A stretch of 64,000 bases of DNA, from contig CAVOPA010000019.1 in assembly GCA_963697705.1 (NCBI GenBank), positions 310,001 to 374,000 on the forward strand, written 5' to 3'. This DNA is from CAVUCH01 sp963697705 (GTDB lineage: Bacteria > Acidobacteriota > Vicinamibacteria > Vicinamibacterales > JAENWD01). A model generated the notes under the pieces. The model was given only the letters and a program-made list of their open reading frames with translations, did not search any database and was not told where the DNA came from. A program made the translations under genes and the position numbers. Shown here one piece after another: positions 1 to 10,268 of the stretch; position 1 is the first letter of the stretch, and every line of letters begins with the position of its first letter.

Positions 1-154
1 ACTCGCGTCGCTTCTCATAGAGGCGCACCGAGAGCCCGTCCACAGGCTGGAGCAATGCCGCCATCAGGAGGCCAACGGGGCCCGCGCCGACCACGTGCAC
101 GCGTCCCCCGGACGGCAGGGTCTCCAACGCTGTGAAACCGGATTGTGCGGGCAT
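1..154 (-). CDS. FAD-dependent monooxygenase, N-terminal fragment (runs off the left edge)
   Basis: Only the first 51 codons are inside the window. After a short lead the product reads VHVVGAGPVGLLMAALL, the GxGxxG dinucleotide-binding fold of FAD enzymes, and then RLYEKRRE, where the acidic end of the second strand would hold the FAD ribose. This arrangement is typical of aromatic-ring hydroxylases such as kynurenine 3-monooxygenase, but the catalytic and substrate domains are not visible, so the substrate cannot be named. The ATG at 154 has a GAGGA ribosome site a few bases upstream. The gene starts 37 bases after the acs stop on the same strand and is probably co-transcribed with it. Confidence 0.7.
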   Translation of the reverse strand, partial: MPAQSGFTALETLPSGGRVHVVGAGPVGLLMAALLQPVDGLSVRLYEKRRE

Positions 155-190
155 TGGCGTCCTCGGTCGGCAGAAGGTCTGGATGTACTG

Positions 191-2197
<2,007 letters not shown>

Positions 2198-2211
2198 CGC
2201 TTGGCTGCGAC

Positions 2212-2217
2212 ATTATA
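2212..2217 (-). promoter_or_regulatory. -10 box for acs
   Basis: A perfect TATAAT on the minus strand ends 14 bases before the acs ATG, implying a very short 5' leader. No convincing -35 is visible 17 bases upstream. The rest of 2218-2486 holds no gene, RNA or repeat that I can recognise. Confidence 0.45.
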
Positions 2218-2486
2218 GCGATCGAAGGACGCCGCGAGTCTTGCGTGCTTTAATCGCAAGCCTCGCGGCTTACGGGGTCTGAACGATCGACTGCAGGTGA
2301 AAGGATGTTGCCGGACTTCTGTTGACTCCTCGAAATACGTATCCGTCCCGGCGGGCGAGAAAACGAGCAGTATCCTGTCTGCGTGCCGCTGATGATCCGC
2401 AGGTACGCCTTACCGCGATCGGCCGGAGGTCCTTTTGGAAGACCGACGCTGACCCCGCTGACCCGATTTCCCCTAAGGGGCGTGCC

Positions 2487-3079
2487 TCAGGAGCCGCTCT
2501 GCCACCGCCGGATCCATTCCATCGGGTAGACGAGCATCAGGATGTTCAGCAGCAGGTTGTCGCGGATGTAGTACGCCGACGACGAGCTCCATCGTGATGG
2601 CCAGCGCCACCACCAGCCCAGACCGGGAGCCGTGACGCGAGCAGGAATCCGCCGACCATCGCGAGGATGTCCGAGACGGAGTTGATCACGCTGTCACCGT
2701 AGTAATCGAGCGAGATCGTCGCCTCGCGATACCGGTTGATCACCAGGTCGGTGTTTTCCAGCACCTCCCAGCCGCCCTCCAGCAGTGTCGCCGCGACCAG
2801 CCGCGCGCCGAGCGGCCATCGGCGGCCGATCAGCCAGAACACGCCGTAGAACAGGAACCCGTGGATGATGTGCGAGAAGGTGTACCAGTCGGTGAGGTGC
2901 TGTGAGTTTTCCGCACTCTGCACCACGCCGTGCCACAGCTTGACGTAGCCGCACTTGCAGATGGGCACCCTGCCCATCGACGAGAGGATGAGCGCGGCCA
3001 GCGCGATCAGCGCAGCCGCCAGGGCTGCGTAATGCGCCGGCCGCAAACGCGGCGCCGGCACCCCGGGCGTCACCGCCAT
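2487..3079 (-). pseudogene. DUF2585 family membrane protein with two frame breaks
   Basis: The start is the ATG at 3079. The body matches the DUF2585 (UPF0314) family: several hydrophobic segments, a MGRVPICKCGYVKLWHG motif, then SQHLTDWYTFSHIIHGF, WEVLENTDLVINRYR and LDYYGDSVINSVSDI. The family end is recovered only by changing frame twice. One extra G near 2617 must be dropped after RLPVW, and another near 2577, giving YYIRDNLLLNILMLV and a stop at 2487-2489. As written, the protein would lose its last transmembrane helix. This may be a decayed gene or two sequencing insertions. The family function is unknown. It is mostly known from Alphaproteobacteria, which sets it apart from the genes to its right. 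Confidence 0.75.
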
Positions 3080-3128
3080 GATTTGGGACCGGATGACGCA
3101 CCCGGCGCAATGCGGCAGAGGGGCAGGA

Positions 3129-3935
3129 TCATCTGCCCGCCGGCCCTGCCCGGCGCGGTCGCGGCTTCGGCCTCTGCCCGCCGGGTGGCCTGGACGCGGA
3201 CTCGCTGACCGCTGCTTTGAGACGCCGCACTTCGTCGATCGTGAGATCGCGGAAACGGCCGGCCGGCAGCTTGGCGTCGCGGATCGGGCCGATGCGGATG
3301 CGCGTGAGCGAGTCCACCGGGTGGCCGATCGCCTCGCACATCTTCCGCACCTGCCGGTTCCGCCCTTCACGGATGGTGATCGACACCAGCGTCTGATCTG
3401 CGCGCTTGCCGCGACCGTGGTGCACGAGCGACACCGTCGCGGGCGCCGTCCTCCGCTCGTCGATGACGATGCCGCGGCGCAGCCGTTCGAGGTCGTGTTC
3501 GTCGGGCTCGCCGAGCACCCAGGCCTGGTACTCGCGCTCGAGCCCATGCCGCGGATGCGTCAGACCTGCCGCCAGCTCTCCGTCGTTCGTCACCAGCAGG
3601 AGGCCTTCCGACTCGTAGTCCAGGCGTCCGACGGGGTAGACGTACTCGGGCACGCCGCGCAGCAGGTCGATTACGGTCGGGCGCCGCGACGGATCCGACC
3701 GTGTCGTCACATAGCCTCTCGGCTTGTGCAGTAGCAGGTAGCGGAGCGGCTCGGCGCTCTTGACCCGTCGTCCATCCACGCGGATGTCGTCGACCGCCGG
3801 ATCCGCCTTCGAGCCGAGCTCCGTGACCGTGCGGCTGTTTACCGACACCCGCCCCTGCGTGATGAGCGCTTCCGCCGCCCGCCGGGATGCAACGCCGGCC
3901 ATCGAGAGGATTTTCTGGAGACGGATCAGGGGCAT
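3129..3935 (-). CDS. rluB: 23S rRNA pseudouridine synthase (RluB/RsuA family)
   Basis: Isomerises uridine to pseudouridine in large-subunit rRNA. The 268-residue product opens with an S4 RNA-binding domain (RLQKILSMAGVASRRAAE, residues 5-22). It then has the RsuA-type catalytic domain with GRLDYESEG, where Asp106 is the expected nucleophile, and NRQVRKMCEAIGHPV. A basic, proline-rich tail follows. The ATG at 3935 (MPLIRLQ) is chosen because the upstream in-frame residues are low-complexity proline/arginine. Neighbouring cmk and rpsA are common partners of this gene in bacterial genomes. Confidence 0.92.
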   Translation of the reverse strand: MPLIRLQKILSMAGVASRRAAEALITQGRVSVNSRTVTELGSKADPAVDDIRVDGRRVKSAEPLRYLLLHKPRGYVTTRSDPSRRPTVIDLLRGVPEYVYPVGRLDYESEGLLLVTNDGELAAGLTHPRHGLEREYQAWVLGEPDEHDLERLRRGIVIDERRTAPATVSLVHHGRGKRADQTLVSITIREGRNRQVRKMCEAIGHPVDSLTRIRIGPIRDAKLPAGRFRDLTIDEVRRLKAAVSESASRPPGGQRPKPRPRRAGPAGR

Positions 3936-4081
3936 CGTCCGGGTCTCAGGCGGGCGACGGACGCCGGGCGGCGGACGAGGCCCTGCGCTGGGGCGTCCAC
4001 GGATCAATCCGGTCGGTCACGGTCCGATGCGTGCGCGCTTGCGTCCGCCGTGCGCCGTCAGCCGTCCGCCTGACCGCACGT

Positions 4082-5260
4082 CTACTCATTGAGGATCTCA
4101 GCCCAGAACCCGACCAGCTTGATGACCTCACCCGCGGCGGCGGCGCGGTCCACCTCCGCGTGGGTGATGAGTCCGCTGAGCAGCGTGCGCACGTGCGTGA
4201 CGCCGGCGAGGTGCCGGGCGAGCAGGAGCGACTCGACCGACGGAATCACCGTATCGTCCGCTCCGTGCAGCAGGAACACCGGCGCCCGGGGCGGCGCCGA
4301 GTGATCGGCGGAGAGAGCATCGGGGTAGGTGATCTTCTCGAGCGCCGGCAGCAGCCGCTGCCCGAGTCCCTTCACATCGCGTGCGTTCACCTGCTGCATC
4401 AGCGACGCGGCCGGTTCCGGCAACTGCGCCGCCAGCTTCCGGGCTTCCGCGAACAGGGCGGCGGCCCTGGCCTTGTCGATCAGATCGAGCTGCGACGCGG
4501 TGAGAAACGTCACGATGCCGCGGCGCAGGGGCTCCACCTGCTCCGGCGGCACCATCCGATCCGCGATGCCCACGAGGATCACGGCCACGCCGTAATCATG
4601 CGGCGGCCGCACGCGCACGAGTGCGCCGGGCGGGTCGTCGGGCTTGGCCGGCTCCAGGCCGGTGCACAGGTAACGGAGCACGCGCGGCAGGTCGCCGTGA
4701 CCACCGAAGGAGAACACGAACGCGAGCCGATCGCGAATTGCGGGTCGTCCCGCCGCGACCACCGAGAGGCCGCCGGCGAAGCTGATGCCCATCAGCCCGA
4801 TGGTGCCATCGGGGGTGAGATCGCGCCGGTCGCTCAGCCACCGCGCCCCATCTTCGATGACGTCGACGGTTTCGGGCGTGAAGCGGTACCGCGCCAGATC
4901 GGGCAGCTCCATCGTCACCACGCCGAAGCCCGACGCCGCCAGTTCGTTCGACAGCCCGGTCAGCCGCGGTTCATCGATCCCCATCGCGTGCACGCCCGGC
5001 ACGAGCAGCACGACGCGGCGGATCCGATCGGGGCGATAGAGGCGGGTGCGCACGTCGCCGTGCCGCGTCTTGATGGTGGCGGCGGGCTCGATGGTGTAGT
5101 GCTGCGCCTGCACTTTCGCGGCATCGAGCAGCAGTCCCTGCAGCTGCGCGGCGCGGATCACGAGGCTGGCGCTGCGTGCGTACGCGGGGCCCCAGATCAT
5201 CGCGGCGCCCACGGTGATCAGGCACACCGCGAGGACGATCCGCGCGCTCAGCCGTCGCAT
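4082..5260 (-). CDS. alpha/beta hydrolase, membrane-anchored
   Basis: The 392-residue protein has an N-terminal hydrophobic segment (residues 8-25) that probably anchors it so that the hydrolase faces the periplasm. A serine-hydrolase core follows. The nucleophile elbow is GISFAG with Ser160, the acid is in HGADDTV (Asp335/336) and the histidine is His367. There is an oxyanion-type region at LVPGVHAMG. The substrate is unknown; dienelactone hydrolase- or esterase-like enzymes share this layout. The gene is divergent from cmk with 37 bases between start codons. A TAACAT box sits 6 bases before its ATG, suggesting a leaderless transcript. Confidence 0.8.
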   Translation of the reverse strand: MRRLSARIVLAVCLITVGAAMIWGPAYARSASLVIRAAQLQGLLLDAAKVQAQHYTIEPAATIKTRHGDVRTRLYRPDRIRRVVLLVPGVHAMGIDEPRLTGLSNELAASGFGVVTMELPDLARYRFTPETVDVIEDGARWLSDRRDLTPDGTIGLMGISFAGGLSVVAAGRPAIRDRLAFVFSFGGHGDLPRVLRYLCTGLEPAKPDDPPGALVRVRPPHDYGVAVILVGIADRMVPPEQVEPLRRGIVTFLTASQLDLIDKARAAALFAEARKLAAQLPEPAASLMQQVNARDVKGLGQRLLPALEKITYPDALSADHSAPPRAPVFLLHGADDTVIPSVESLLLARHLAGVTHVRTLLSGLITHAEVDRAAAAGEVIKLVGFWAEILNE

Positions 5261-5266
5261 GAGCGC

Positions 5267-5276
5267 ATGTTACACT
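5267..5276. promoter_or_regulatory. overlapping divergent -10 boxes (hydrolase / cmk)
   Basis: On the minus strand TAACAT (5272-5267) lies 6 bases from the hydrolase ATG. On the plus strand TACACT (5271-5276) lies 21 bases from the cmk ATG. The two hexamers share bases, so polymerase binding one way should exclude the other. This is inferred from sequence alone. Confidence 0.4.
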
Positions 5277-5297
5277 CGCGCGTTGGTGAACGGAACA

Positions 5298-5972
5298 ATG
5301 GACGCGCAGAAACGGCTGGTGATCGCCATCGACGGACCGTCCGGCGCGGGCAAGGGCACAATCGCGCGCGCGGTGGCGCGCCAGCTTGGCTACCGGCACG
5401 TCGACACGGGCGCGATGTACCGCGCGGTTGCCTGGCTCGCGACCGAGCGGCGGGTCCCCTCCGAGAACGAGCACGCCGTCGCAGCGCTTGCCGATGCCGC
5501 GCAGATCGAAGTGGGGGACCGCATCGTCATCGACGGCCACGACGTGACGACGGCGATTCGCACCGCGGAGATGGATCGCGCGGCGGCCACCGTCGCCCGT
5601 ATGCCGGCCGTACGGCGCGTGCTCGTGACTCGCCAGCATGCGCTCGGCGAGACCGGCGGCATCGTGATGGAAGGCCGCGACATCGGCACGGTGGTGTTCC
5701 CAGGGGCCGACGTGAAGATCTACCTCGACGCCGATCCTGCCGAACGCGCGCGACGCCGCGCCGTCGATCCCGCGCACTCGGTCAGCCAGGCTGCGCTCGC
5801 TGACGTGGCCACCGCGATGGCGGACCGCGATCGCACCGATGCGACCCGGGCGACATCGCCGCTCGTGATCGCGCCCGACGCGATCCACGTCGACACGACG
5901 GGCGTGTCCGTTGACGATGTCGTCAAGACGGTGATGGGGGTGGTGGAGAAGAGGCTCGGGGCTGAGGGCTAG
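5298..5972 (+). CDS. cmk: cytidylate kinase
   Basis: Phosphorylates CMP and dCMP with ATP for nucleotide recycling. The 224-residue length is normal. The P-loop GPSGAGKGT spans residues 13-21. It is followed by the CMP-binding signature HVDTGAMYRAVAWLA and later EGRDIGTVVFPGADVKIYLDA and the lid ERARRRA. I use the ATG at 5298 (MDAQKRL) because upstream in-frame codons are not family sequence. The last codons and the stop lie inside a 7-bp-periodic inverted repeat shared with the convergent gene. Confidence 0.95.
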   Translation: MDAQKRLVIAIDGPSGAGKGTIARAVARQLGYRHVDTGAMYRAVAWLATERRVPSENEHAVAALADAAQIEVGDRIVIDGHDVTTAIRTAEMDRAAATVARMPAVRRVLVTRQHALGETGGIVMEGRDIGTVVFPGADVKIYLDADPAERARRRAVDPAHSVSQAALADVATAMADRDRTDATRATSPLVIAPDAIHVDTTGVSVDDVVKTVMGVVEKRLGAEG

Positions 5973-6099
5973 AGGCCTGAGGAAATCCTCTGGCGGCTGC
6001 CGGCCAGAGGACAGGCTGGGAGGTTGCGGCGCCGAACCGTCATGTTCCGGCTCGGAAGCGGCCCAGGCCTCTGCCCCTTAGCCCCTAGCCTTAGCCCTT
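5951..6099. repeat. 7-bp-periodic inverted repeat (cmk / DUF6335 intergenic)
   Basis: The left arm (5951-5982) is built of GGCTnnG-like heptads such as GGCTCGG, GGCTGAG and GGCTAGA. The right arm (6063-6099) carries the complementary CCTAGCC / TTAGCCC heptads. The arms would fold into a long imperfect hairpin between convergent genes. A second short inversion, CCTCTGG ... CCAGAGG, lies in the loop. The left arm overlaps the end of cmk. Confidence 0.6.
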
Positions 6100-6885
6100 T
6101 TTCGTTTCTCTCGCGCGGTCCTGGTAGTCCTCCGACGAGGCCGGATCGAGCTCCCACCGGTGGCGGTCGCGCTCCTCGATCTTGTCGACGCCCTTCAGTT
6201 CCTCGTTGTCCGCATACTCCACGCCGATCGCTGTGCCGATCTCCTGGACGACGGCCTGGTCGGGAGTGGGCATGTCGCCGCCCGGCGCCTCGTCGCCGGT
6301 GTTGTAGGCGGCCTCCCAGTCCGCGTCCACGTCGCCGGCCGTCAGGTCAGGACTCGCGGCGGTGTTTTCGTGGAGTCTCTCTTCAATCTCGGCTCGTCCG
6401 CTCCGGGCGGCCGACGGCCGGCGGTCGAGGTCGAGCGAAGAGGGCGGCGTCGGCACTTCTTCCTCGACAATGCGCCGATCTCGTTCGATCTGACGCAGCC
6501 GGGTGCTGGCCCGTCGCGCGCCGGAGTTCCGGGCCGCCGCCGAGCCGCCGCGGCCGCCGGATCGAGGCACGCGTTTCGCGACGAGCGTCCTGGCGCCGCG
6601 GGATGTCGCTGATGCCTTCCGGCCGCCCCCTGATCGGGCGGGGCGAGCAGCCGCCCGTGGAGCAGCCGGGCGGGATGCCTTTTTTACCGCGGTCTTCTTC
6701 GACGTGGCTGCGGTCTTCTTCGAGGTCGGCGCGGCACTCCTGCGTCGAGCGGTCTTCGGTGCGGCGCTCGTGCGCTTCGCGCTCGCGGTGGTCTTTCGTG
6801 AGCTGCTGCGGGTGCTCTTGCCGGCGCGGGCTGCGCCAGGCGTGCGCGTGCGGGAGGCAGGGCGGGCCGTCTTGCGCTTGGCCAT
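6091..6885 (-). CDS. DUF6335 family protein with a histone-like basic N-terminal tail
   Basis: This 264-residue protein has two parts. Residues 1-125 are rich in Lys, Arg, Ala, Ser and Thr, with TSKKTA-type repeats, like histone H1-like bacterial proteins that bind nucleic acid. Residues about 180-264 (DVDADWEAAYNTGDEAPGG, then EERDRHRWELDPASSEDY) match the DUF6335 family, whose function is unknown. The start at 6885 has a GGGGA site. It is divergent from rpsA and close to a HU gene. Possible roles include nucleoid or ribosome association, which is inference only. Confidence 0.75.
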   Translation of the reverse strand: MAKRKTARPASRTRTPGAARAGKSTRSSSRKTTASAKRTSAAPKTARRRSAAPTSKKTAATSKKTAVKKASRPAAPRAAARPARSGGGRKASATSRGARTLVAKRVPRSGGRGGSAAARNSGARRASTRLRQIERDRRIVEEEVPTPPSSLDLDRRPSAARSGRAEIEERLHENTAASPDLTAGDVDADWEAAYNTGDEAPGGDMPTPDQAVVQEIGTAIGVEYADNEELKGVDKIEERDRHRWELDPASSEDYQDRARETKKG

Positions 6886-6909
6886 GACGCGTCCCCTTTC
6901 TGGTGAACC

Positions 6910-6940
6910 TTGACAGTTTGGCGATAAGTAACTTATCCTC
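6910..6940 (+). promoter_or_regulatory. candidate rpsA promoter with palindromic operator
   Basis: TTGACA at 6910-6915 is a consensus -35. It is followed by a perfect 7-bp inverted repeat, GATAAGT-a-ACTTATC (6923-6937), in the spacer and -10 region, and by TATCCT-like sequence. The palindrome sits where a regulator could block transcription of rpsA or of the divergent DUF6335 gene. About 115 bases of leader separate it from the rpsA ATG. Confidence 0.4.
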
Positions 6941-7054
6941 TAGTGCTTATCGCGATTGCAGGCCGCGTGCCGAGCGAGCGCGACACCCGCGGGGCGCCGG
7001 GCTCCTGCTACCCAAAGACCCGGCAATGCTGAATTACGGAGGACGCGCAATCAC

Positions 7055-8845
7055 ATGGCGAACGTCGAACAAGAGCACGCACAAGCAGTTCTGGTGCCGG
7101 GCGAGACGCCCGACGACCAGACCCAGGGAGGTGCCACGCCGACCAGTACGGGAATCGCTCCCATCCTCGACGACGACCAGGTAGATCCGGCGGAATATGC
7201 CCGCCTGCTGGACATCTACGATAACAGCTTCCGCAACATCGCGGAAGGCGAGGTCGTCAAGGGAACAGTGCTGAAGGTCACCGACACCGAAGTGGTGGTC
7301 GATGTCGGATTCAAGTCCGAAGGCATCATCTCGATCGAGGAGTTCCTCGACGAACACCGGCAGATCACCGTGCAGCCCGGCGACACCGTCGACGTGCTGC
7401 TCGAGAAGACCGAAGACCGCGACGGCTACGTCGTCCTCTCGCGCGAAAAAGCCGAGAAGATGAAGATCTGGGACGAGGTCGAGCGCGCCTATTCGGAGAA
7501 GAAAGTGGTGGTCGGCCGCGTCATCGAGCGCATCAAGGGGGGCCTTGCCGTCGACATCGGCGTGCGCGCGTTCCTTCCTGGCAGCCAGATCGACGTGCGC
7601 CCCGTGCGGAACCTCGATGCGCTGCGTGGGCAGGACCTGCGCATGCGGGTCATCAAGGTCAACAAGAAGCGCGGCAACATCGTGCTCTCGCGCAAGGTGC
7701 TCCTCGAAGAGGAGAACGCCGAGAAGAAGAAGCACACGCTCGAGACGCTCGCCGAGGGCAAGGTGCTCCGCGGGGTCGTCAAGAACATCACGGACTACGG
7801 CGCGTTCATCGATCTTGGTGGCATCGACGGCCTGCTGCACATCACCGACATGTCGTGGGGCCGCGTCGGCCATCCGTCCGAGATCTTCAAGGTCAACGAC
7901 GAAGTGGACGTTGTCGTGCTCAAGTACGATCCGGCGACCGAGCGCGTCTCGCTCGGCCACAAGCAGCTCGTGCCCGATCCGTGGAGCGCGGTGACCGAGC
8001 GGTACCCGGTGAGCGCACGGGTCAGCGGCAAGGTGGTGAGCCTGACCGATTACGGCGCGTTCATCGAGCTCGAGCCGGGTGTCGAAGGCCTGATTCACGT
8101 CAGCGAGATGTCGTGGAGCAAGCGCGTCAAGCACCCGTCGAAGATCCTCAACGTCGGCGACACCGTCGAGGCGATGGTGCTCGGCGTGGATCCGACGGCG
8201 CGGCGCATCTCGCTCGGCCTGAAGCAGGTGGAGCAGAACCCGTGGCACGACCTGGCCGGCAAGTACCCGGTGGGGACGAAGATCAAGGGCCGGGTGCGCA
8301 ACCTGACCGAGTTCGGCGCGTTCGTCGAGGTCGAAGACGACATCGACGGCCTGATCCACATCTCCGACATGTCGTGGAGCAAGCGGATCAAGCACCCGTC
8401 CGAGGTCCTGAAGAAGGGCGACGTGGTCGAGGCGATGGTGCTCAACATCGACGCCGAGAACCAGCGGCTGTCGCTGGGGCTGAAGCAGCTCGCGACCGAT
8501 ATCTGGGACGACTTCTTCTCACGGCGGCACCTGGGCGACACGATCGAGGGCAAGGTCGTGCGCATGACCAACTTCGGCGCGTTCGTCGAGCTCGACGAAG
8601 GCATCGAGGGGCTGATTCACGTGTCGGAGTTCGACGATCAGACGCACGGCGGCGAGAAAATCGATCTGCAGGTGGGTGAGAACTACACCATGAAGATCAT
8701 CAAGCTCAGCCCGGCCGAGCGGAAGATCGGGTTGAGCATCCGCGCGTTGAAGAGCGAGGAGTTCCGGACCGACTGGGAAAGCTACCAGGAGAGCTCCGGA
8801 ACGGGCGAAGCGACGCTCGGCGAACACATCCGGTTCAAGAGCTAG
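7055..8845 (+). CDS. rpsA: 30S ribosomal protein S1
   Basis: Binds mRNA on the 30S subunit and helps initiation. The 596-residue product has six S1 (OB-fold) repeats. The first two are the divergent ribosome-docking type (EGEVVKGTVLKVTDTEVVVD and VVVGRVIERIKGGLAVDIG). The other four are canonical RNA-binding copies, each with a YGAF/FGAF core and GLLHITDMSW / GLIHVSEMSW. An acidic, low-complexity N-terminal extension of about 50 residues precedes them. The ATG at 7055 has an ACGGAGGA site 12 bases upstream. The neighbouring DUF6335 gene is divergent. Confidence 0.96.
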   Translation: MANVEQEHAQAVLVPGETPDDQTQGGATPTSTGIAPILDDDQVDPAEYARLLDIYDNSFRNIAEGEVVKGTVLKVTDTEVVVDVGFKSEGIISIEEFLDEHRQITVQPGDTVDVLLEKTEDRDGYVVLSREKAEKMKIWDEVERAYSEKKVVVGRVIERIKGGLAVDIGVRAFLPGSQIDVRPVRNLDALRGQDLRMRVIKVNKKRGNIVLSRKVLLEEENAEKKKHTLETLAEGKVLRGVVKNITDYGAFIDLGGIDGLLHITDMSWGRVGHPSEIFKVNDEVDVVVLKYDPATERVSLGHKQLVPDPWSAVTERYPVSARVSGKVVSLTDYGAFIELEPGVEGLIHVSEMSWSKRVKHPSKILNVGDTVEAMVLGVDPTARRISLGLKQVEQNPWHDLAGKYPVGTKIKGRVRNLTEFGAFVEVEDDIDGLIHISDMSWSKRIKHPSEVLKKGDVVEAMVLNIDAENQRLSLGLKQLATDIWDDFFSRRHLGDTIEGKVVRMTNFGAFVELDEGIEGLIHVSEFDDQTHGGEKIDLQVGENYTMKIIKLSPAERKIGLSIRALKSEEFRTDWESYQESSGTGEATLGEHIRFKS

Positions 8846-8849
8846 TTCA

Positions 8850-9012
8850 CAATTCGGGTGCGGAATTCGGAATGCGAACGAGGGCGGAGTTCGGAATGCG
8901 GAGTGCGGATCTAACGCGGAATCCACATGTTGGTGAATTCGCCTTAGTTCCCAATTCTGACTTCCGAATTCAACCCTAATTCCGCACTCCGCATTCCGAA
9001 TTCCGAATTTCT
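8850..9012. repeat. 7-bp-periodic inverted repeat (rpsA / HU intergenic)
   Basis: Left arm 8850-8910 has units such as ATTCGGA, ATGCGGA and GTGCGGA. Right arm 8948-9012 has ATTCCGC, ACTCCGC, ATTCCGA and ATTCCGA. The two arms are imperfect reverse complements with a strict 7-base step, and they fill almost the whole spacer. Confidence 0.65.
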
Positions 9013-9025
9013 GAATGGGGTTTGC

Positions 9026-9418
9026 ATGTCGACCAACGGCGGCAGCATGACGAAGGCCGAGCTCGTCGAAGAAGTTTCGAGAGTGTCCGACCTCACGAAG
9101 AAGCACTCCGAGCTGATTGTCGAGACCGTCTTCCGCAGCATCATCGAGGCACTCCAGCGCGGGGAGAAGATCGAGCTGCGGGGGTTCGGGAGCTTTCGTC
9201 TTCGCCAGCGCGAGCCGCGGAAGGGGCGCAACCCGAAGACGGGTGACAAGGTCGACGTGCCGCCGAAGAAGGTGCCCTACTTCAAGCCGGGCAAGGAACT
9301 GAAGGAACTGATCAACCAGGACGCGTCCGGCGCACCAGCGCTCGCGCCCGCCCCCGCCGCCCCCGTCACGCCGGCGGCACTTGCGCCCGTCAGCGATCCA
9401 GACGTGCTCGGGGTGTAG
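9026..9418 (+). CDS. HU/IHF family DNA-binding protein
   Basis: Nucleoid protein that bends DNA as a dimer. The core (residues 8-98) has the HU helices, then IELRGFGSFRLRQREPRKGRNPKTG, the beta-arm that contacts the minor groove, and VPYFKPGKELKELIN. A 30-residue Ala/Pro-rich tail is extra compared with the usual 90-residue HU. I use the ATG at 9026, which has a GGGG run 5 bases upstream; an internal ATG at 9047 (MTKAEL) aligns better with family starts and is possible. Confidence 0.92.
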   Translation: MSTNGGSMTKAELVEEVSRVSDLTKKHSELIVETVFRSIIEALQRGEKIELRGFGSFRLRQREPRKGRNPKTGDKVDVPPKKVPYFKPGKELKELINQDASGAPALAPAPAAPVTPAALAPVSDPDVLGV

Positions 9419-9421
9419 AAC

Positions 9422-9507
9422 CAGGCTGCAGACTACAGACGACAGGCCGCAGGCGATGTCGGCTCCGGAGCCTGACGCCTGCAGTCTGACGCCTGTCTCC
9501 TGCAGCC
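9422..9507. repeat. 7-bp-periodic inverted repeat (HU / HIT intergenic)
   Basis: Left arm 9422-9456 steps as CAGGCTG, CAGACTA, CAGACGA, CAGGCCG, CAGGCGA. Right arm 9467-9507 steps as CCTGACG, CCTGCAG, TCTGACG, CCTGTCT, CCTGCAG. The arms are imperfect reverse complements. Confidence 0.65.
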
Positions 9508-9515
9508 TTTGTCGT

Positions 9516-10016
9516 ATGGAACGCCTCTGGTCTCCCTGGAGACTTGCCTACGTGACCGGCACCTCGGGCGCCCGCAGCTGCATCTTCTGTGAGGCCGCTC
9601 TCCGAGAACGCGAGCCCCTCGTCGTCGCCGAGGGCGACACGGCGTTCGTCATCCTCAATCTCTATCCGTACAACAGCGGACACCTGATGGTGGTGCCGAA
9701 GCGGCACATCGGGAGCCTCGCCGGGCTCACGCGCGAGGAGCTTGCGGAGATCATGCTGCTGACGCAGCGCTGCGAGATCGCGCTGACCGAGGTCTACCAG
9801 CCGCAGGGCATCAACGTCGGCATCAACCTTGGCCGCCCGGCCGGGGCCGGCGTCGTCGACCACGTCCACGTGCACCTGGTGCCGCGCTGGACCGGCGACA
9901 CCAACTTCATGTCCGTCGTCGGCAACGTGCGCGTGCTGCCGGAAGAAGTCGCCCAGAGCGCTGAGCGGCTGCGACCGGTGTTTGACAGGCTCCTGAGCGA
10001 GGCCGTAGGCCGATAA
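9516..10016 (+). CDS. HIT family nucleotide hydrolase/phosphorylase
   Basis: A 166-residue histidine-triad protein. Residues 1-9 (MERLWSPWR) and the CIFC pair (Cys22/Cys25) are typical of the Ap4A-phosphorylase-like bacterial HIT branch that carries a zinc site. The triad is His116-His118-His120 in DHVHVHLVPRW, and NSGHLMVVPKRHI is the nucleotide-binding strand. It probably cleaves dinucleoside polyphosphates or nucleoside phosphoramidates in the cytoplasm. The start is set at the family-conserved MERLW; upstream in-frame sequence is the heptad repeat. Confidence 0.9.
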   Translation: MERLWSPWRLAYVTGTSGARSCIFCEAALREREPLVVAEGDTAFVILNLYPYNSGHLMVVPKRHIGSLAGLTREELAEIMLLTQRCEIALTEVYQPQGINVGINLGRPAGAGVVDHVHVHLVPRWTGDTNFMSVVGNVRVLPEEVAQSAERLRPVFDRLLSEAVGR

Positions 10017-10268
10017 CCCGTTCTGTCACCTCGTTCGGACCCGGTGACATGACCGTGTTCGCCACCCTCGGGCTGAACGCAGCAGTTACATTGAGCGAGG
10101 GGAGTACACACAACGAAGGGCAGCGCACCCGTGACGGGATGGGTGCGGCGGCCACGCAACCCGCGCGTGTCCGGTCACTATTTGCGATCACCCGCGGATG
10201 GAAACAGCACCGGCTGCCCCGCGCGCCCTCAACAGCCTGCTTCACGTCCACGGGGTATTCTTGTGGTC
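10017..10268. other. intergenic region with a short hairpin
   Basis: No gene is visible. TGTCACC (10024-10030) and GGTGACA (10043-10049) form a 7-bp stem just after the HIT stop and may end its transcript. TATTCT (10256-10261) lies 7 bases before the acyl-CoA dehydrogenase ATG and is a candidate leaderless -10. Confidence 0.4.

Noticed and set aside
2322..2597. Small gene between acs and DUF2585
   Set aside because: The product is Arg/Pro-rich with no start signal, and it overlaps the real end of DUF2585 on the other strand.
10017..10268. tRNA gene
   Set aside because: The stem at 10024-10049 suggested it, but no cloverleaf, anticodon arm or T-loop sequence could be found.
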